Positions 31,710 to 42,565 of a DNA stretch of 64,000 nt are shown piece by piece (positions within the stretch are counted from its first letter, which is position 1; every line of letters begins with the position of its first letter). Below the pieces are notes generated by a model. It did no database searches. It was not told where the DNA came from and was given only the letters and a program-made list of their open reading frames with translations. This DNA is from Echria macrotheca (Eukaryota > Ascomycota > Sordariomycetes > Sordariales > Schizotheciaceae), in the NCBI GenBank assembly GCA_030411725.1, contig MU839831.1, forward strand, positions 1,550,001-1,614,000, written 5' to 3'. The translations under genes were made by a program, and so were the position numbers.

Positions 31710-32969
31710 CTACAAGTACTTTTCCATCAGACTCTTCACCTTCTCCAGTGGTAGCGCCTCGACCGTGGTCCCATCCAGCCCGACCATAGACTCGGCCATG
31801 CACAGCGCATTGTAGATGGCCTCCTCGGTCGCGTCCGCAGCAGCGTTGAACAGCGCGTTGATGGTATTGTCGTCGACGGCCATGACCTCGAGCGGCGTCG
31901 GCTTCCACGGATCCACGCTGCGGTGGTGGGCCGTGACCGTCTGCACGGGTATGCTGTTGGCCGTCGAGAAGGCGAGGAAGATGTCGCCCGACGAGTTGTG
32001 GCCCACGCCGCCGACGCGCGCCAGCCCGGCCGTCGCCCGCTTCGCCAGTCGCTGCAGCTGCAACGGGTGCAGCGGCGCGTCGGTCGCCAGCACGACGATG
32101 ATGCTCCCGTCCTTGCGGTTCTTCTCGTCCTCGAGCGCCCGCAGCGCCGCCTTTTTTTCGGTGTCCCCCTCCTCGGCCGCCTGTTGCTTCTCGCGGTGCA
32201 GGATGAGTCCGACCGGCGCGCCGCCGATGCGCAGCGCGTCCGGCGTGCCGTAGTTGGCCTGCACCAGCGCCGCGACGGTATATGATTTTTCTTTTTGCTG
32301 CGAGTCGTCGTCGCTTTGTTTCCAGCGATCGTAGCCGGGCACCACGCGGCTGCTGGAACCCGTCCCGCCCTTGAACCAGTGGCACATCATGCCCGTGCCG
32401 CCGCCGGTGTTGCCCTCCGGGACGGGCGCCGAGGAGGCCAAGTCGATGCCGCGCACGACGTGCTCGGGCGTCACGGCGTCGAGGCGCGAGATGTCGCTGA
32501 GGAAACCGTCGAAGGTCTCGCCGACCACCGGGAGCAAAAACCAGCCGATGCCCTTTTGGGATGGGTCGCGCTGCTCGCGGATCGCGTGCTGGTAGATGCC
32601 CGTGTAGCAAGGGCCGACGGCGAAGGAGTTGGTCAGCACGATGGGCGAGAAGAGCAGGCCCATGTCCTGGATCAGGTGCGTGCCTGTCATCTCGCCGCTG
32701 CCGTTGAAGGTGAACATGCCGGCGTGGCAGGCCTGGTGGAAAAAATCGCGCCGGGGGAGGATGGTGGTTACGCCGGTGTTGACGGTTAGGTATTTGCCAT
32801 CTTCGGTGGGGGGCAGGTGTATTGATTCGGTGTGGACTAGGACGCCGGGGACGTCGGTTAGGGAGTTCAGGGGACCCGGGGGGTATTTTCCGAGGTAGAG
32901 GTTTGGGAGGAGGGATCGGATACGCTGGCGGGGTTCGTTGGTGTTGACGGGGACGGTTGGTTGGGACAT
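31710..32969 (-). CDS. DmpA/S58-family aminopeptidase
   Basis: Single exon of 419 residues beginning MSQPTVPVNTN. The family (N-terminal nucleophile P1 peptidases, including DmpA D-aminopeptidase and beta-peptidyl aminopeptidases) is synthesised as an inactive precursor and cleaves itself before a serine that then becomes the catalytic nucleophile. Features present: LTDVPGVLVHTESI, a TVNTGVTTILPR start of the alpha subunit, NGSGEMTGTHLI, TNSFAVGPCYTGI, GNTGGGTGMMCHWFKGG, and the nucleophile region GVGHNSSGDIFLAFSTAN, where one of the two serines before GD is the expected self-cleavage site. No signal peptide, so cytosolic. The substrate could be D- or beta-amino-acid peptides; not decidable. 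A longer frame (31690-33021) overlaps it in another phase but is Arg/Pro-rich nonsense. Confidence 0.92.
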   Translation of the reverse strand: MSQPTVPVNTNEPRQRIRSLLPNLYLGKYPPGPLNSLTDVPGVLVHTESIHLPPTEDGKYLTVNTGVTTILPRRDFFHQACHAGMFTFNGSGEMTGTHLIQDMGLLFSPIVLTNSFAVGPCYTGIYQHAIREQRDPSQKGIGWFLLPVVGETFDGFLSDISRLDAVTPEHVVRGIDLASSAPVPEGNTGGGTGMMCHWFKGGTGSSSRVVPGYDRWKQSDDDSQQKEKSYTVAALVQANYGTPDALRIGGAPVGLILHREKQQAAEEGDTEKKAALRALEDEKNRKDGSIIVVLATDAPLHPLQLQRLAKRATAGLARVGGVGHNSSGDIFLAFSTANSIPVQTVTAHHRSVDPWKPTPLEVMAVDDNTINALFNAAADATEEAIYNALCMAESMVGLDGTTVEALPLEKVKSLMEKYL

Positions 32970-34018
32970 TTTGGGCTGAAGTTGTTGGCGATGGTTCTGC
33001 GGGGGATCGAGTTATGCTCAACGGACAACACAGGTATAAGAGTTAAACTTGAGGCTGAACTGGATATCACTTGGCTTTATATGTTTGGCATTGGCTCATT
33101 ATTGAAAGTGATCTACACTGTCTGCCGGGTGCAAATGCTTCGTACTGTCCGAAGTGGAGCAAGATCCGACGCGCGTACGGGGAATTTACAGGTGCGTAAC
33201 CAGCATACTCGTCTACGGCGCAAACGACCTGCTTCTTCGGGATAGGGTACATACGTCTGTTCACCGAAGTGACTCAGGCGGCAATCGTTGATCGGTTTGC
33301 GTGGCAGTCGACCCCTCTATTTTGCTCTAATCCCCGCATAAAACAAGGTTAACAGGCTGTGATGACATTGTACAGGTATTCTAGACTAGTCCGAGGCGGG
33401 CCGGACTTTAAATACCACCGCTGCGGAGGTGATTAGTAACAAATCTAACTCACCACTTGCATAGGGGGGTATAAGCTAGATATCTATGTGAGGAGAAGAT
33501 GAATATCTGGAGGCTTAAGACTAAAACGGGCCGAGCTTCTACTGACTTGGATCGTGATGTTGCCCTGCTGATGCTACAAAGATTCGGGTAAGTTTGCAAT
33601 CAGAACGCATACATGAGTGTGGCGCGTTGTTAGTCAAGTCTAATTATTTACGGTGCTTTTTCTTTGCAACCTCCTTACCCACCTATAGGCAACGACCATA
33701 GCGTTTGAAGGGATGTCCCGGAGCTTGTGTCTTACCTGTACGTGAAGGATGTGATGCACGGGGATGACGTGCTCTGCATGTCTTAAGCAAACCAGGCACA
33801 GGTTCCAGGAACTCGGGAATTTTCTTATCATTGACCTCCACTGTCCGCCGCATCTGTGGAATACGATCCTCTAGTTGAAATTCCCGAACTCCATGCTTTG
33901 ACTCAGGCATCCTCTCTGCCTCCTGACTTCGACATGCGTACACGGCAGGTCTTATTCTAGTCAATCAAGTAGTTCAAGATCATCTTTAACACTCTACTTT
34001 GATGTTTATACCGTGTTG
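32970..34018. other. Intergenic region, no gene seen
   Basis: About 1.05 kb upstream of the minus-strand DmpA gene and downstream of the minus-strand GPCR gene. Moderately AT-rich; small frames carry no recognisable domains. Confidence 0.5.
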
Positions 34019-35265
34019 CTACACGTCCCGCCCTCGCCCATCCCCTGTCATGGGTCTCATCGTAATCCCCTCCGCCTCCCTTCTCCGCTTCCAAGATTTG
34101 ATCCCAACCGTCACAAATACCAACCCGTTCCAAAACCCCCTCAACGACCCGGATATCCCCACCGCCACAAGAAGAGGATACGAGCCAAACCCCGGATCGA
34201 CAAACGACCCAACCCTGTTCGTGGACGGCGCAACCCAAACGGACAACAGCGCCAGGAAAAAGAACAGCGGCATCAATATGTACTGCCTAAACGACAACGA
34301 CGACCTTTTCGCCGGCGGCTGCCTGCCCCGATGCGTTACAGATGTCGAGTATCCACCATACTTGGATGCTACCAGCGACTCATCAGCCGAGTGGGACGTC
34401 GACAACACGTGTCTCGGCGGCAGCGGCTCGGTAGGACTGTACGGCTCGTCGGCCGTCGCCATAGCAGCAGGCATCACGGTGTCATCCATATCAAGCGGGA
34501 TTGTGTCGCTGGTGATACTCTGCAGTGCGAGACGCCGCTTGATGATCTCGAAACCGACGACGAGATACAAACCCATGGTGATCAGGATGGACGTCCAGAT
34601 GGGGACGTAGTAGATGACGATGCGGAAGAGGACCCATTTCGGGGCGATGGCGCACCACAGCTTAATGTCGGGATCAGTATCAGTTTATGTGTTGGAGGTG
34701 AAAAAGAGAGGGAGAAAAAACATACGGTGACACTCCCATACATGGGCCCCTTGTCAGGGGTGTTGATGAAGAGGAGCACAAAGGCAGGGATGAAGGTGAA
34801 CAGTGTGATGCCGAGCATGTATTTCCACTCCAGCCGCCGCAGGGCCATGGTGTCGTAGCAGTGGAAGACGATGAGGTAGACGTCGATTGCCATGGCGAGG
34901 GTCCAGAGGACATCGGCCACGGGGAACCTATAACGATATTAATACTTACCTAGGTAGGTATGTTTCTAGAGATTTAAAGAGGCTTACATCTGGTTCAGAA
35001 ACCCCTGAAACTGGCACAGCGCCGACGAATTCCCCGCCGCCGGCCCGCTCGTCGAAATCATGGTGCACACCACGTCGAACGCGTTGTAGAAGGCATTGAT
35101 GAAGATGAGCCGGTGCATCGGATTCCGGAAGTGGCGCGACAGAGAGAATGTGAGGATGATGGTGATGACGCCGAGACCCGACAGTGTCGAACCCGCGCGC
35201 GTCGCCGCCGTCAACGCGTCGCGCTGTCCGTCGGTGAGCGCGACCTCGGCCCGGGGGGAAATCAT
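34019..35265 (-). CDS. cAMP-receptor-like GPCR
   Basis: Three exons: 35265-34988, 34927-34726 and 34660-34019, giving 373 residues; both introns are canonical (GTAAGC to TATAG; GTATGT to TTAAG) and phase-consistent. Seven hydrophobic segments are visible, beginning STLSGLGVITIILTFSL and including VLWTLAMAIDVYLIVFHCYD, YMLGITLFTFIPAFVLLF, VPIWTSILITMGLYLVVG and RQYILMPLFFFLALLSVWVA. The third loop is long, Ser/Thr/Pro-rich and probably phosphorylated. Motifs such as ALCQFQGFLNQMF at helix 3 and HRLIFINAFYNAFD are typical of fungal receptors related to Dictyostelium cAMP receptors (GprH group of Aspergillus). These couple to heterotrimeric G proteins at the plasma membrane; the ligand is unknown. 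Intron 1 contains one of the TACCTAGGTAGGTA motifs dispersed in the window. Confidence 0.85.
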
Positions 35266-35861
35266 TCTTTCAGGGTTCTGTTGACGCTGGAGGAGGTGGT
35301 GATGATGATCGTCGTCGTCGTCGTCGCCGGCGGCGCAGTGCGCCTCCCATGCGAAGTGAGAAGGGATTCATGACCGGGCAACGACACAAAAAAAAAAGTG
35401 GTTGGTGATATATCGTTTCTGCACAATCGCACAATGCGGCGTGGTGTATTGCGTGCTCCCAAGGGATTGGTAGTGGTCCCATGTATGATGCACCACCCAG
35501 GAGGCGTGCGGCGTGGGGGTTCGACTCTCAGCACAGCAACCAACTGCACCGAGGCTGCCAAGCACGATGACGTTTTGTCTCAGGGAGGAATAGTCTGTCC
35601 CAAACAGACCGTTGAGCTGCAGATTTTAGATAAAGAAAATCAGGGTTCACGATCCGCGATGGTGGAAGATCCCGCGACCCTGATTTTCCTTTTCCCTGGT
35701 CTTCACCTGGGGCCGCGAGACAAGCATCTTCCGGTGGACTCTGTCGCTCTCCCGGGACCCCTGTGGTTTTATCGGAGAGCACTCCACTCCGAATGGTAGG
35801 AGATATGTACCTATCTGAGAACCCTCATCTAAGTGTTGTACCTAGGTAGATAGGTAGGTGG

Positions 35862-35869
35862 TATAAAAG
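35862..35869 (+). promoter_or_regulatory. TATA box
   Basis: TATAAAAG, a strong match to the core promoter consensus, 57 bp upstream of an ORF starting MRMRKRFKNNAF at 35926. No known gene lies immediately downstream, so the target is uncertain. Confidence 0.35.
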
Positions 35870-35925
35870 CAAGTACCGCCAGGCTTCAATGTTGATGTAA
35901 GGTACGCATCTTTTCGCCATCAAGC

Positions 35926-36063
35926 ATGCGAATGAGGAAACGTTTCAAGAATAACGCCTTCACCCCTGAAGAAGGGGAAAAGACGGCGGCGGGCTCGTTG
36001 GAAATGGACCTGGTTGCGGGACCCCCCACTCTCCGCCCCCCGTCGAGACAACGTGCTCCTTAA
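35926..36063 (+). other. Possible 45-codon small ORF
   Basis: ATG 35926 to TAA 36061-36063 encodes a basic start (MRMRKRFKNN) and a Pro/Arg-rich end. Its only support is the TATA box just upstream. It could be a small protein or chance; no family recognised. Confidence 0.15.
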
Positions 36064-36543
36064 CTTGGCTGTACGTTGTCTAGGTACCTAACCTACCTAG
36101 CTTGCCAAGGTACACAACACTCGATAAGAGCACCATTTTGAGGGTTTCATAAAGAGAACCTCTTCATAAACTTGCGTCCCTGGCGGCTTCTATTCCAGCA
36201 ACCCCGGCCATTGAGACGCCTGCCAAACTGCGTGCACTTCTCTCCTTTTATAGCAAGAAGAGATGAGCGAACAAAAATCTCCACAAATCGAACTTAGCTG
36301 CTGGAGGCAGACCACTGCAGCCACTGGAATCGATATCTCGGGACATGACCCACCCCTCCTTCTTGTAACGGAAGGTTGTTCACACCGCCGCCGTCGTGCG
36401 TCCGGACCCTATTCAGGTCGGATGGGGAACAACAAAGTACCTTGATTCGGTCCAAAGAAAGGGCGGGCGTCAGCTACAACTCCGGTCTAAAAATTGTATG
36501 TAAGCCCGAGGACACAGTTTCTGTGTCTTGAACTGATAGAGTT

Positions 36544-36625
36544 CGACGTGGGCCTGATTCGAACAGACGCTCCCGAGGGAACAAGATTTCGAGTCTTGCG
36601 CATTAGACCACTCTGCCACCACGCC
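36544..36625 (-). tRNA. tRNA-Ser (anticodon CGA)
   Basis: An 82-nt tRNA reads on the minus strand from 36625 to 36544. The acceptor strands GGCGTGG and CCACGTC pair over seven positions with one G-U, followed by discriminator G. The anticodon stem CAAGA/TCTTG encloses a seven-base loop CTCGAAA with anticodon CGA, decoding UCG serine codons. A long variable arm (TCCCTCGGGA region) confirms a class II serine tRNA. The A-box (TGGCAGAGTGGT) and B-box (GTTCGAATC) internal promoters are intact. There is no intron. Confidence 0.95.
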
Positions 36626-37192
36626 GTTGCGTATTTAGTGATCTGATGCCGGCACATACGCACGGGGATTTGGATCAATGCCCGGTTTCCCCTGGCCATG
36701 AAAGACGGGCGCCACTGGATTGCACAATCGTTTAATATGTCTGGAGATGCAGCACGTGTGGCGCATGTCCATAAGCCCACGAGAACGCCATCATCACGGC
36801 CATGAGCAATACTCTGAATATAGCCGCAAGACCTACGTAGGCCCCCAACCACACCTCTGTTGTGCACCGATAACTTAAAGCAGTAGGTGGGATCGGCCCA
36901 CATTTTTGGCTGAATGTGACTCTGCACGCTATATGAGCTTGATTCAACCTCGTTGGCGGTGGTTCGACTGCGCCGCAGGCGAGGTTCAGGCAGGGTACGT
37001 AAGCCGAAGGGACAGGGCGTTTTTGATATTCAAGCCGGGAAAAAGAACAGAAAAGCAGAGCTGGGATGTATAATATTAGGTAGAGGAACCCATCTACATC
37101 GTTTCCTATCCTATGATCCCATTGTCAGCGGTTTCGCCACCTATCTCCTAGACGCTATCAAACATCCGATTTACTATCTTCTCTCCACAAAA
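36626..37192. other. Intergenic region
   Basis: About 570 bp between tRNA-Ser and the next plus-strand gene; an in-frame extension of that gene runs to 36953 but has no ATG better than 37193 and no coding character. Confidence 0.45.
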
Positions 37193-37837
37193 ATGGGCTC
37201 TCCAATCCAAGACTCACCAGCCCCGCCCCCATACAGTGCTGCCAACCACCACCAGCAGCAGCCAGGCAGCCCTCCTATATCCCCCATGTCCGCCACGATG
37301 GAATACATCATCAAGCGGCCCGCCAGCAGACCGCCGCCGGCCGACGTGGTCGAGTACCGCCTACCAATATACTCCCCAGAGCAGGCGCTCGCCTTTCCGT
37401 TCCCAGAGTCCCTATGGACGAGGAGAGATGTAGACCAGGAAGACTGGTCCGTATTCACGCGGCAGCTCGGCCTCTCCGCTGCTCCCGCTAACAACGGGTC
37501 CCGGTCCATATATGCCGGTGGTGGTGGGAGGAGCGATGCAGCAGCCCGCCAGAGACGACGGATCCACCACGTTGTCAAGGAGTGGAATGACGAGTTTTTC
37601 AGGCTGAGGGGGATCAAGATTATCCCTGTTTTTGACGAGACGGACGAGGAGAGGAAGGATGCCAGGGCGGCGGCTGGCGAACGACAGAGCAGGGGGCTTG
37701 GGTTCAGGCTTGGGAGGTTGCATATTGGGCTCTGGGCTGGACGGAACGCGAATGGGTATGGGATTAGGTTCCCTGGTGATGTATTGCTGGGGGTGTCGCA
37801 GGGGACCGGGGAAACTGGGCAGGTGGGAGCGAAGTAA
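37193..37837 (+). CDS. Fungal hypothetical protein with YSPEQALAFPFPE motif
   Basis: Single exon of 214 residues starting MGSPIQDSPAPPPYS. The N-terminal 45 residues are disordered and Pro/Gln-rich. A conserved-looking core follows: PIYSPEQALAFPFPESLW, then RRDVDQEDWSVFTRQLGL, and later RRRIHHVVKEWNDEFFRLRG and IKIIPVFDE. The C-terminus carries RLGRLHIGLWAGRNANGYGI. I recall similar arrangements in many uncharacterised ascomycete proteins, but no named domain or function. The start was chosen as the first ATG before the disordered leader; longer frames upstream lack ATG in a good context. Confidence 0.75.
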   Translation: MGSPIQDSPAPPPYSAANHHQQQPGSPPISPMSATMEYIIKRPASRPPPADVVEYRLPIYSPEQALAFPFPESLWTRRDVDQEDWSVFTRQLGLSAAPANNGSRSIYAGGGGRSDAAARQRRRIHHVVKEWNDEFFRLRGIKIIPVFDETDEERKDARAAAGERQSRGLGFRLGRLHIGLWAGRNANGYGIRFPGDVLLGVSQGTGETGQVGAK

Positions 37838-38316
37838 TGGTTTCAGTTTCTTATCTCATTCTCACCTGTAGGGTCAGGAAAGAGCACCCCAGACCAGATG
37901 GAAGGCACGCATGGACCGAGGGCCCTGTATTTGGCCAACCCTCAGGGCCCATCCTCTCTTCTACCAAACACGCATCTTTACCTGCACTTCTTCACACCTC
38001 TACTGGATATAAATTGAGTTTTGGTTTGAAATTGTAGGCCTTGGAGGCTCGGTTTAATCGTATATTGAGTGGCATGCCTGTTGAGTTGTTATACCACCTT
38101 AGAATCGACGGCCACCGATGCTCATAGGTAGGTAGTTACATGGATTTTTGTTAGCTTCAATCACTAACCCATGTTCACACAGGAGCTGAGCAAAGCACGT
38201 GCCGTTGGCAGACAGCAGCGATTTCGGAATGCGGGGAAAATCGAGCCGTCTCAAACGAAGCCTGATGCCCATTTCTCCCATTCCATGATCTTTCGCTGAA
38301 CGCCGCGGCACTCATA
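37838..38316. other. Intergenic region with small palindrome
   Basis: About 480 bp. Contains an imperfect inverted repeat GGGCCCTG...CAGGGCCC at 37920-37950 with a CCTGTATTTGG core that resembles the foldback element at 42.7 kb. No gene seen. Confidence 0.5.
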
Positions 38317-41300
38317 ATGCTGGGACTGGCGAGCCCAACTGGCCTTTACTCATGCCTTGGGCTTAGGACTGTCTACGATCCGCCAGGATCCACCGCGTCT
38401 GTTGAGTAAAGTCCTACCAGATGGATTCCGACTCACCAAGCACGCTGCTGACACTCGAGACTACAGTATAATTCTTGTCCACGGTCTCCAAGGCCATGCG
38501 ACCAGAACGTGGACCAAAAAAGCGAAGTCGAGACCATTTCTACAAGCATTCCTTGTATCAAGGCAGAATTCCGCAGCCAAGGCCAATGACAGTCATAGCA
38601 TCGACACGGGGCCTGCTGACGAAGCATCAATGGTGACGTCAACAGCAACCGACGACAACGAGGATGTAGACTTCTTTTGGCCCAAAGATCTCCTTCCGCA
38701 GAAATGCCCCGAGGCCCGCATATTGACGTGGGGGTACGATACCAAGGTCTCCAAGTTTGGACGCGGTGCCACCAACAAAAACACCGTCTTCAGCCATGCA
38801 AAGGACCTCCTCTACGAACTCTCGAGACTTCCCAGCCCTAGTTCGCCTCTGATTTTTGTTGCTCACTCCTTCGGCGGAATCCTGGTCAAGGAGATGCTCT
38901 CCATCTCAGATGTGTCGGACGAACCAACCTCGAAGGCCATTGTCAAGCGCACAGCCGCTGTAGTGTTCCTCGGAACCCCTCACCGCGGCAGTGTGGACTT
39001 GGCCAAGCTTGGAAACAAGGCGAGGAAAATCGTCAGCGCTGCGTTGATCGACACAAGCTCGACGACACTGGACGCGCTTGGCCTCCGGACGCCCGACTTG
39101 GAGAGATGCCAAGACGCATTTTCCAGGTTGTGGGCGCGATATGACTTTCAAGTCAAGACCTTTCAGGAAGGGCTGGGCTTATCTGGCTTCAACATCGGCT
39201 CGCTCAACGATAAGGTCGTGCCCGGCTTCTCCTCTCTTCTCGGGGATGCACGCGAGCGCGCCGAGACTCTCCAGGCTAACCACATGGATATGTGCCGCTT
39301 CTCCGGGCCCGGCGACCCAAACGCTCAAAAGGTCCTAGGGGAATTGCAAAATCTCTATCAATCTATACTGCGCGTCAAGAAAGTGGCCGAAGTGGCCCCC
39401 CCAAGGGATATACTACCTGTAGAGGCGGAGTTAAGCAGCATTGAGAAAGGTATTGAGAAAGGTACGTGAGCTTTCCTCTCTCCTAAATCCCTGGGCACAC
39501 CAGGGTATAATGCTTCTGCCTGGGTTATTAACGTGATGGTCATTCAGCCTGTCTTCGATCTCTTCGATTTCAAGACATGCATCAGCGACGTCAATCGATT
39601 CAGTTACCTTTCCCCGGAACCTGCAACTGGCTGTTTGAGCACCCAAAATTTCAAGCTTGGCACGAGGGCCGTCAAGGCGCTCAAAATGTGATCTTGATCC
39701 ATGGCAAGCCAGCGTGTGGCAAATCTGTTCTGATGCGTGAGGCCGAGCAGCGCCTTTCTCGGACAGGCGGAGAGGTGGCCGTCCACCTGTCCTTCTTTTT
39801 CGACTCAAAGGGGACGGAGCTGCAAAGAAACTGGGAGGGTGCTTGTCGATCTCTTCTCCACCAGCTCCTGTCGTTGCCGGACCAAAAGACCTCACTCAAA
39901 CGCGCGATCTCCAGATACACCGAAAGGCTAGATTTCGAGGGCGGATACCAACAAAGCACCGGATTCTGGAGGATCAATGATCTCCAGTTTATCATCCGAG
40001 AAACGCTGCTTGACCGATGCCGAGAAGAGCCTGATTTCAACGTCCGGATCTTCATCGATGCCCTGGACGAGTGCAGCGATGGGCACGCGATGGAGATCAA
40101 TTCGTTTATCCGGTTTCTAACACACGCCTCTGCGAGTGTCAAAGTGTGTATCTCGGCCCGCAGTTCGTACCCCGGCCTTTCCTATTGGACCTCATTCCCA
40201 ATGGTTGCAGTAGAAGAGCACAACCAGCCAGACATCCTACACTATTTGAAAGCGAAACGGATTGGAGTTGAACCTGGTACTGATGAAGCCGTTGGGATGT
40301 CTCAAGAGATGGAATTGCTGCGAGACGATATCAGAGACATGTCTTGCGGCATCTTTCTGTGGGTGGTTCTCGTCGTCGACATGGTGCTCCGGTATATTCA
40401 CCAGGGACGGAACTTGAAGTTCATCCGCGAGCAGCTTCAAAAGGTGGTACCGGAGGACCTCGATCAGCTGTTCCGGAACTTGCTCCGAAGCCCTGCTGAG
40501 GACCCATTCCTCACTCGGCGAGTCTTTTACTGGGCTTCTCTAGGTGGCGAGTTGCGTATCCAGGAGTGGCGCCATATTCTCGCATTCATCAGGCCTCCAG
40601 CACCAGAATCGCTCGCGGCATGCAATGAGTCGGAGTACTACGCAGAGACGGATGACCAGGTCGAGAAGCAACTTCGCCACATCTCAATGGGACTTATCGA
40701 GGTCGCGCACCCGATTCAGACGACTCAACGAGAACACGGGTCTGACACCAAATCTTCCATCAACGCAGGAGCCGGATCACTGGACCTGGAGACAGGGGAA
40801 TCCAGAGTCGTGCGGCTAATTCACGGGTCGGTTCGAGAATTTTTCCTAAGGAACAATGGTTTCGAGTGCCTCGGCCTTTCCTTCTCCCCGGTTGTCGACG
40901 GCTACCTCAGCATTCTCAACACCTGCCTGGACTACATCACCGTGACAGAGTTGGACGATCTCGTGCTTGCCAGAGAAAAGACAATGCCATCCAGGATGCC
41001 CTCTCTCGGATCCCTACGTGCACCATCGCATAAAAATGGACCCGTGGCGTATGACTGGGAGGGCATCCGGGTGATGCCGGCTACTAGTCGCAGAGCTTCC
41101 AGCGGGGGAAGCTTTTGCTCTGCCAGCTCGCTCCGCTACGCCAAGTCCCTAACAGAACTGGAACCTGCTAATAAAACGGCTACAGCCGCCGCTCGTTCTG
41201 GGCTCTCAGGCCCGATAGGAAGAGGAGGCGTCTCACCGCTCTCCAACGACGGCCTCCAGAAGCAACAACACGCCGCGACGCCCTCAGCAATCAACTTTGT

Positions 41301-41643
41301 CCGCGAATACCTATCAAGACCACAGGATGATATAGTGTCAAACTATGCTGAATCTACTGGGCTGGCCCTTGGCAGCATCAAAACGACATCGGTCAACTCA
41401 TCTTGGGGGTTTGAAAGCCGGGTCCTTCAGGACCACCCAGCACTGCTGTCCTACGTCCTGACGACTTTTTTCTATCACATCCGCTCTGCACAGAAGCACG
41501 GAGGCGATTTGACGCCCATATGGCGCCGTTTGGAGAACGGTATGTGGGAGCGCTGGTCTTGCCTGCGGGGGGATGTCCCGAGATCTGTCAGTCTCGAGGA
41601 GTGGGCGAGGAAGGAACGTGTTACCTACCACCCGTCTACGTAG
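38317..41643 (+). CDS. Lipase-NACHT (NLR-like) STAND protein
   Basis: Three exons: 38317-38405, 38467-39461 and 39548-41643, totalling 1,059 residues. Intron 1 (61 bp, GTAAAG, GCTGAC, ACTACAG) joins GLRTVYDPPGSTASV to DIILVHGLQGH, which restores the usual start of this family; intron 2 (86 bp) runs GTACGT to TTCAG. Domain order: SesB-type alpha/beta hydrolase (residues about 20-310) with LVHGL and the nucleophile elbow VAHSFGG plus FLGTPHRGS; a linker; a NACHT P-loop NTPase with Walker A GKPACGKSV (about 414) and Walker B FIDALDECSD (about 530); a helical region; and a Ser-rich C-terminus. No ankyrin, WD40 or TPR repeats follow, unlike many relatives. Such fungal proteins function in non-self recognition and regulated cell death; here this is inferred from architecture. 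Confidence 0.92.
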
Positions 41644-42082
41644 TAGTTCTGGGCTATCTATGAGGGGGGTGATGATACGGGGAGCTAAAAAGCAGTCAGT
41701 ACCCGACTCAGCTAATGGAGATCGGGGAGGTGGGGATTCGTACAGAATATAGCGAATGCCTTGGGAACAAAATGCTGCGCCACCGGGTATACATCTCATC
41801 CGGGCTGCGGCACAGGTTCGCGTTGCACGGAGGCGCCCACGGAGGTGTCCATATAATCTCATGGCATTCTTGGTACCTATTTAATTCTTAACTTCCACAT
41901 AGGATGATAGATGATAGCAAGACCAACTGCTTCCATCCCATATTGTCGTGGGGTGTGGGTGCCTGGTAGGCCCCACACCACCATATCTCCATCCCAGACC
42001 TTCCTCCAGCCTTCTCCATCCTTCAGACACACCACACCACCATAGACCAGATAGTCTATGGATCAGTTCATCCATCACCACC
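41644..42082. other. Intergenic region, no gene seen
   Basis: About 440 bp between the NLR-like gene and the small hypothetical gene. Nothing distinct found. Confidence 0.45.
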
Positions 42083-42565
42083 ATGGCATCCACCGCCGAT
42101 TCAACCTCCCAAAATGTCACAGACCCAGCGGACACAACATCAACCCGCACGATCATGATGTTCGAAAACCACCCGTACATGAAACCCACGCCGAAATTCC
42201 TCAACGTATCGACCGCCTACGACATACGAGATATCCGCCACGCCGACCATGCCGGCATGCTCTGGACCTTCAGCAACGGCAACACATGGTTAACGCTCAA
42301 GGACAAACGCCTCTTCCTTCTCCCGACAGAGGGGCTTAACCACGCCGTACCCGGTCCCGAGACTGAGGAGGACTGGCCCATCATGGGCCCTGATGAGCTT
42401 AAGAAGGTCCTTGCGAGTGGCGAGTTTCCGTTTCTTGAAGAGCTAGAGGACAAGTGGAAGAAGGTGCAGGATAGACTGGATGCCGATCCGGCATTTTGGG
42501 CGCGTCCTTCAGATCTGGGTTCGGGTTGTGATAAGAAGAAGGATGAGCAGATTCGCCCATCTTAA
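42083..42565 (+). CDS. Small hypothetical protein, 160 residues
   Basis: ATG at 42083 in the context ACCACCATGG opens an intronless frame of 160 residues. After a Thr/Ser-rich start comes a core that looks globular: MMFENHPYMKPTPKFLNV, HADHAGMLWTFSNGNTWLTL, KDKRLFLLPTEGLNHAVPG, then an acidic helical end with ELEDKWKKVQDRLDADPAF and a charged tail. No signal peptide or membrane segment. I do not recognise the family. Codon use and the favourable start context argue that it is real. Confidence 0.65.
   Translation: MASTADSTSQNVTDPADTTSTRTIMMFENHPYMKPTPKFLNVSTAYDIRDIRHADHAGMLWTFSNGNTWLTLKDKRLFLLPTEGLNHAVPGPETEEDWPIMGPDELKKVLASGEFPFLEELEDKWKKVQDRLDADPAFWARPSDLGSGCDKKKDEQIRPS

Larger units (their letters stand above)
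35266..36543. other. Intergenic region with TATA-like element
   Basis: About 1.3 kb between the GPCR start and tRNA-Ser. It contains TACCTAGG-type motifs at 35840-35861 and 36080-36103 and a TATA element at 35862-35869 followed by a 45-codon ORF (35926-36063). A TTCGA box at 35518 was examined and rejected as a tRNA. Confidence 0.5.

Noticed and set aside
31690..33021. 443-codon minus-strand frame overlapping the DmpA gene in another phase
   Set aside because: Its product is dominated by Arg, Pro and His with no domain, while the other phase gives a complete S58 peptidase; it is a GC-driven shadow.
35510..35545. GGTTCGACTC box suggesting a tRNA
   Set aside because: The T-stem does not pair and no A-box, anticodon arm or acceptor stem can be formed around it.
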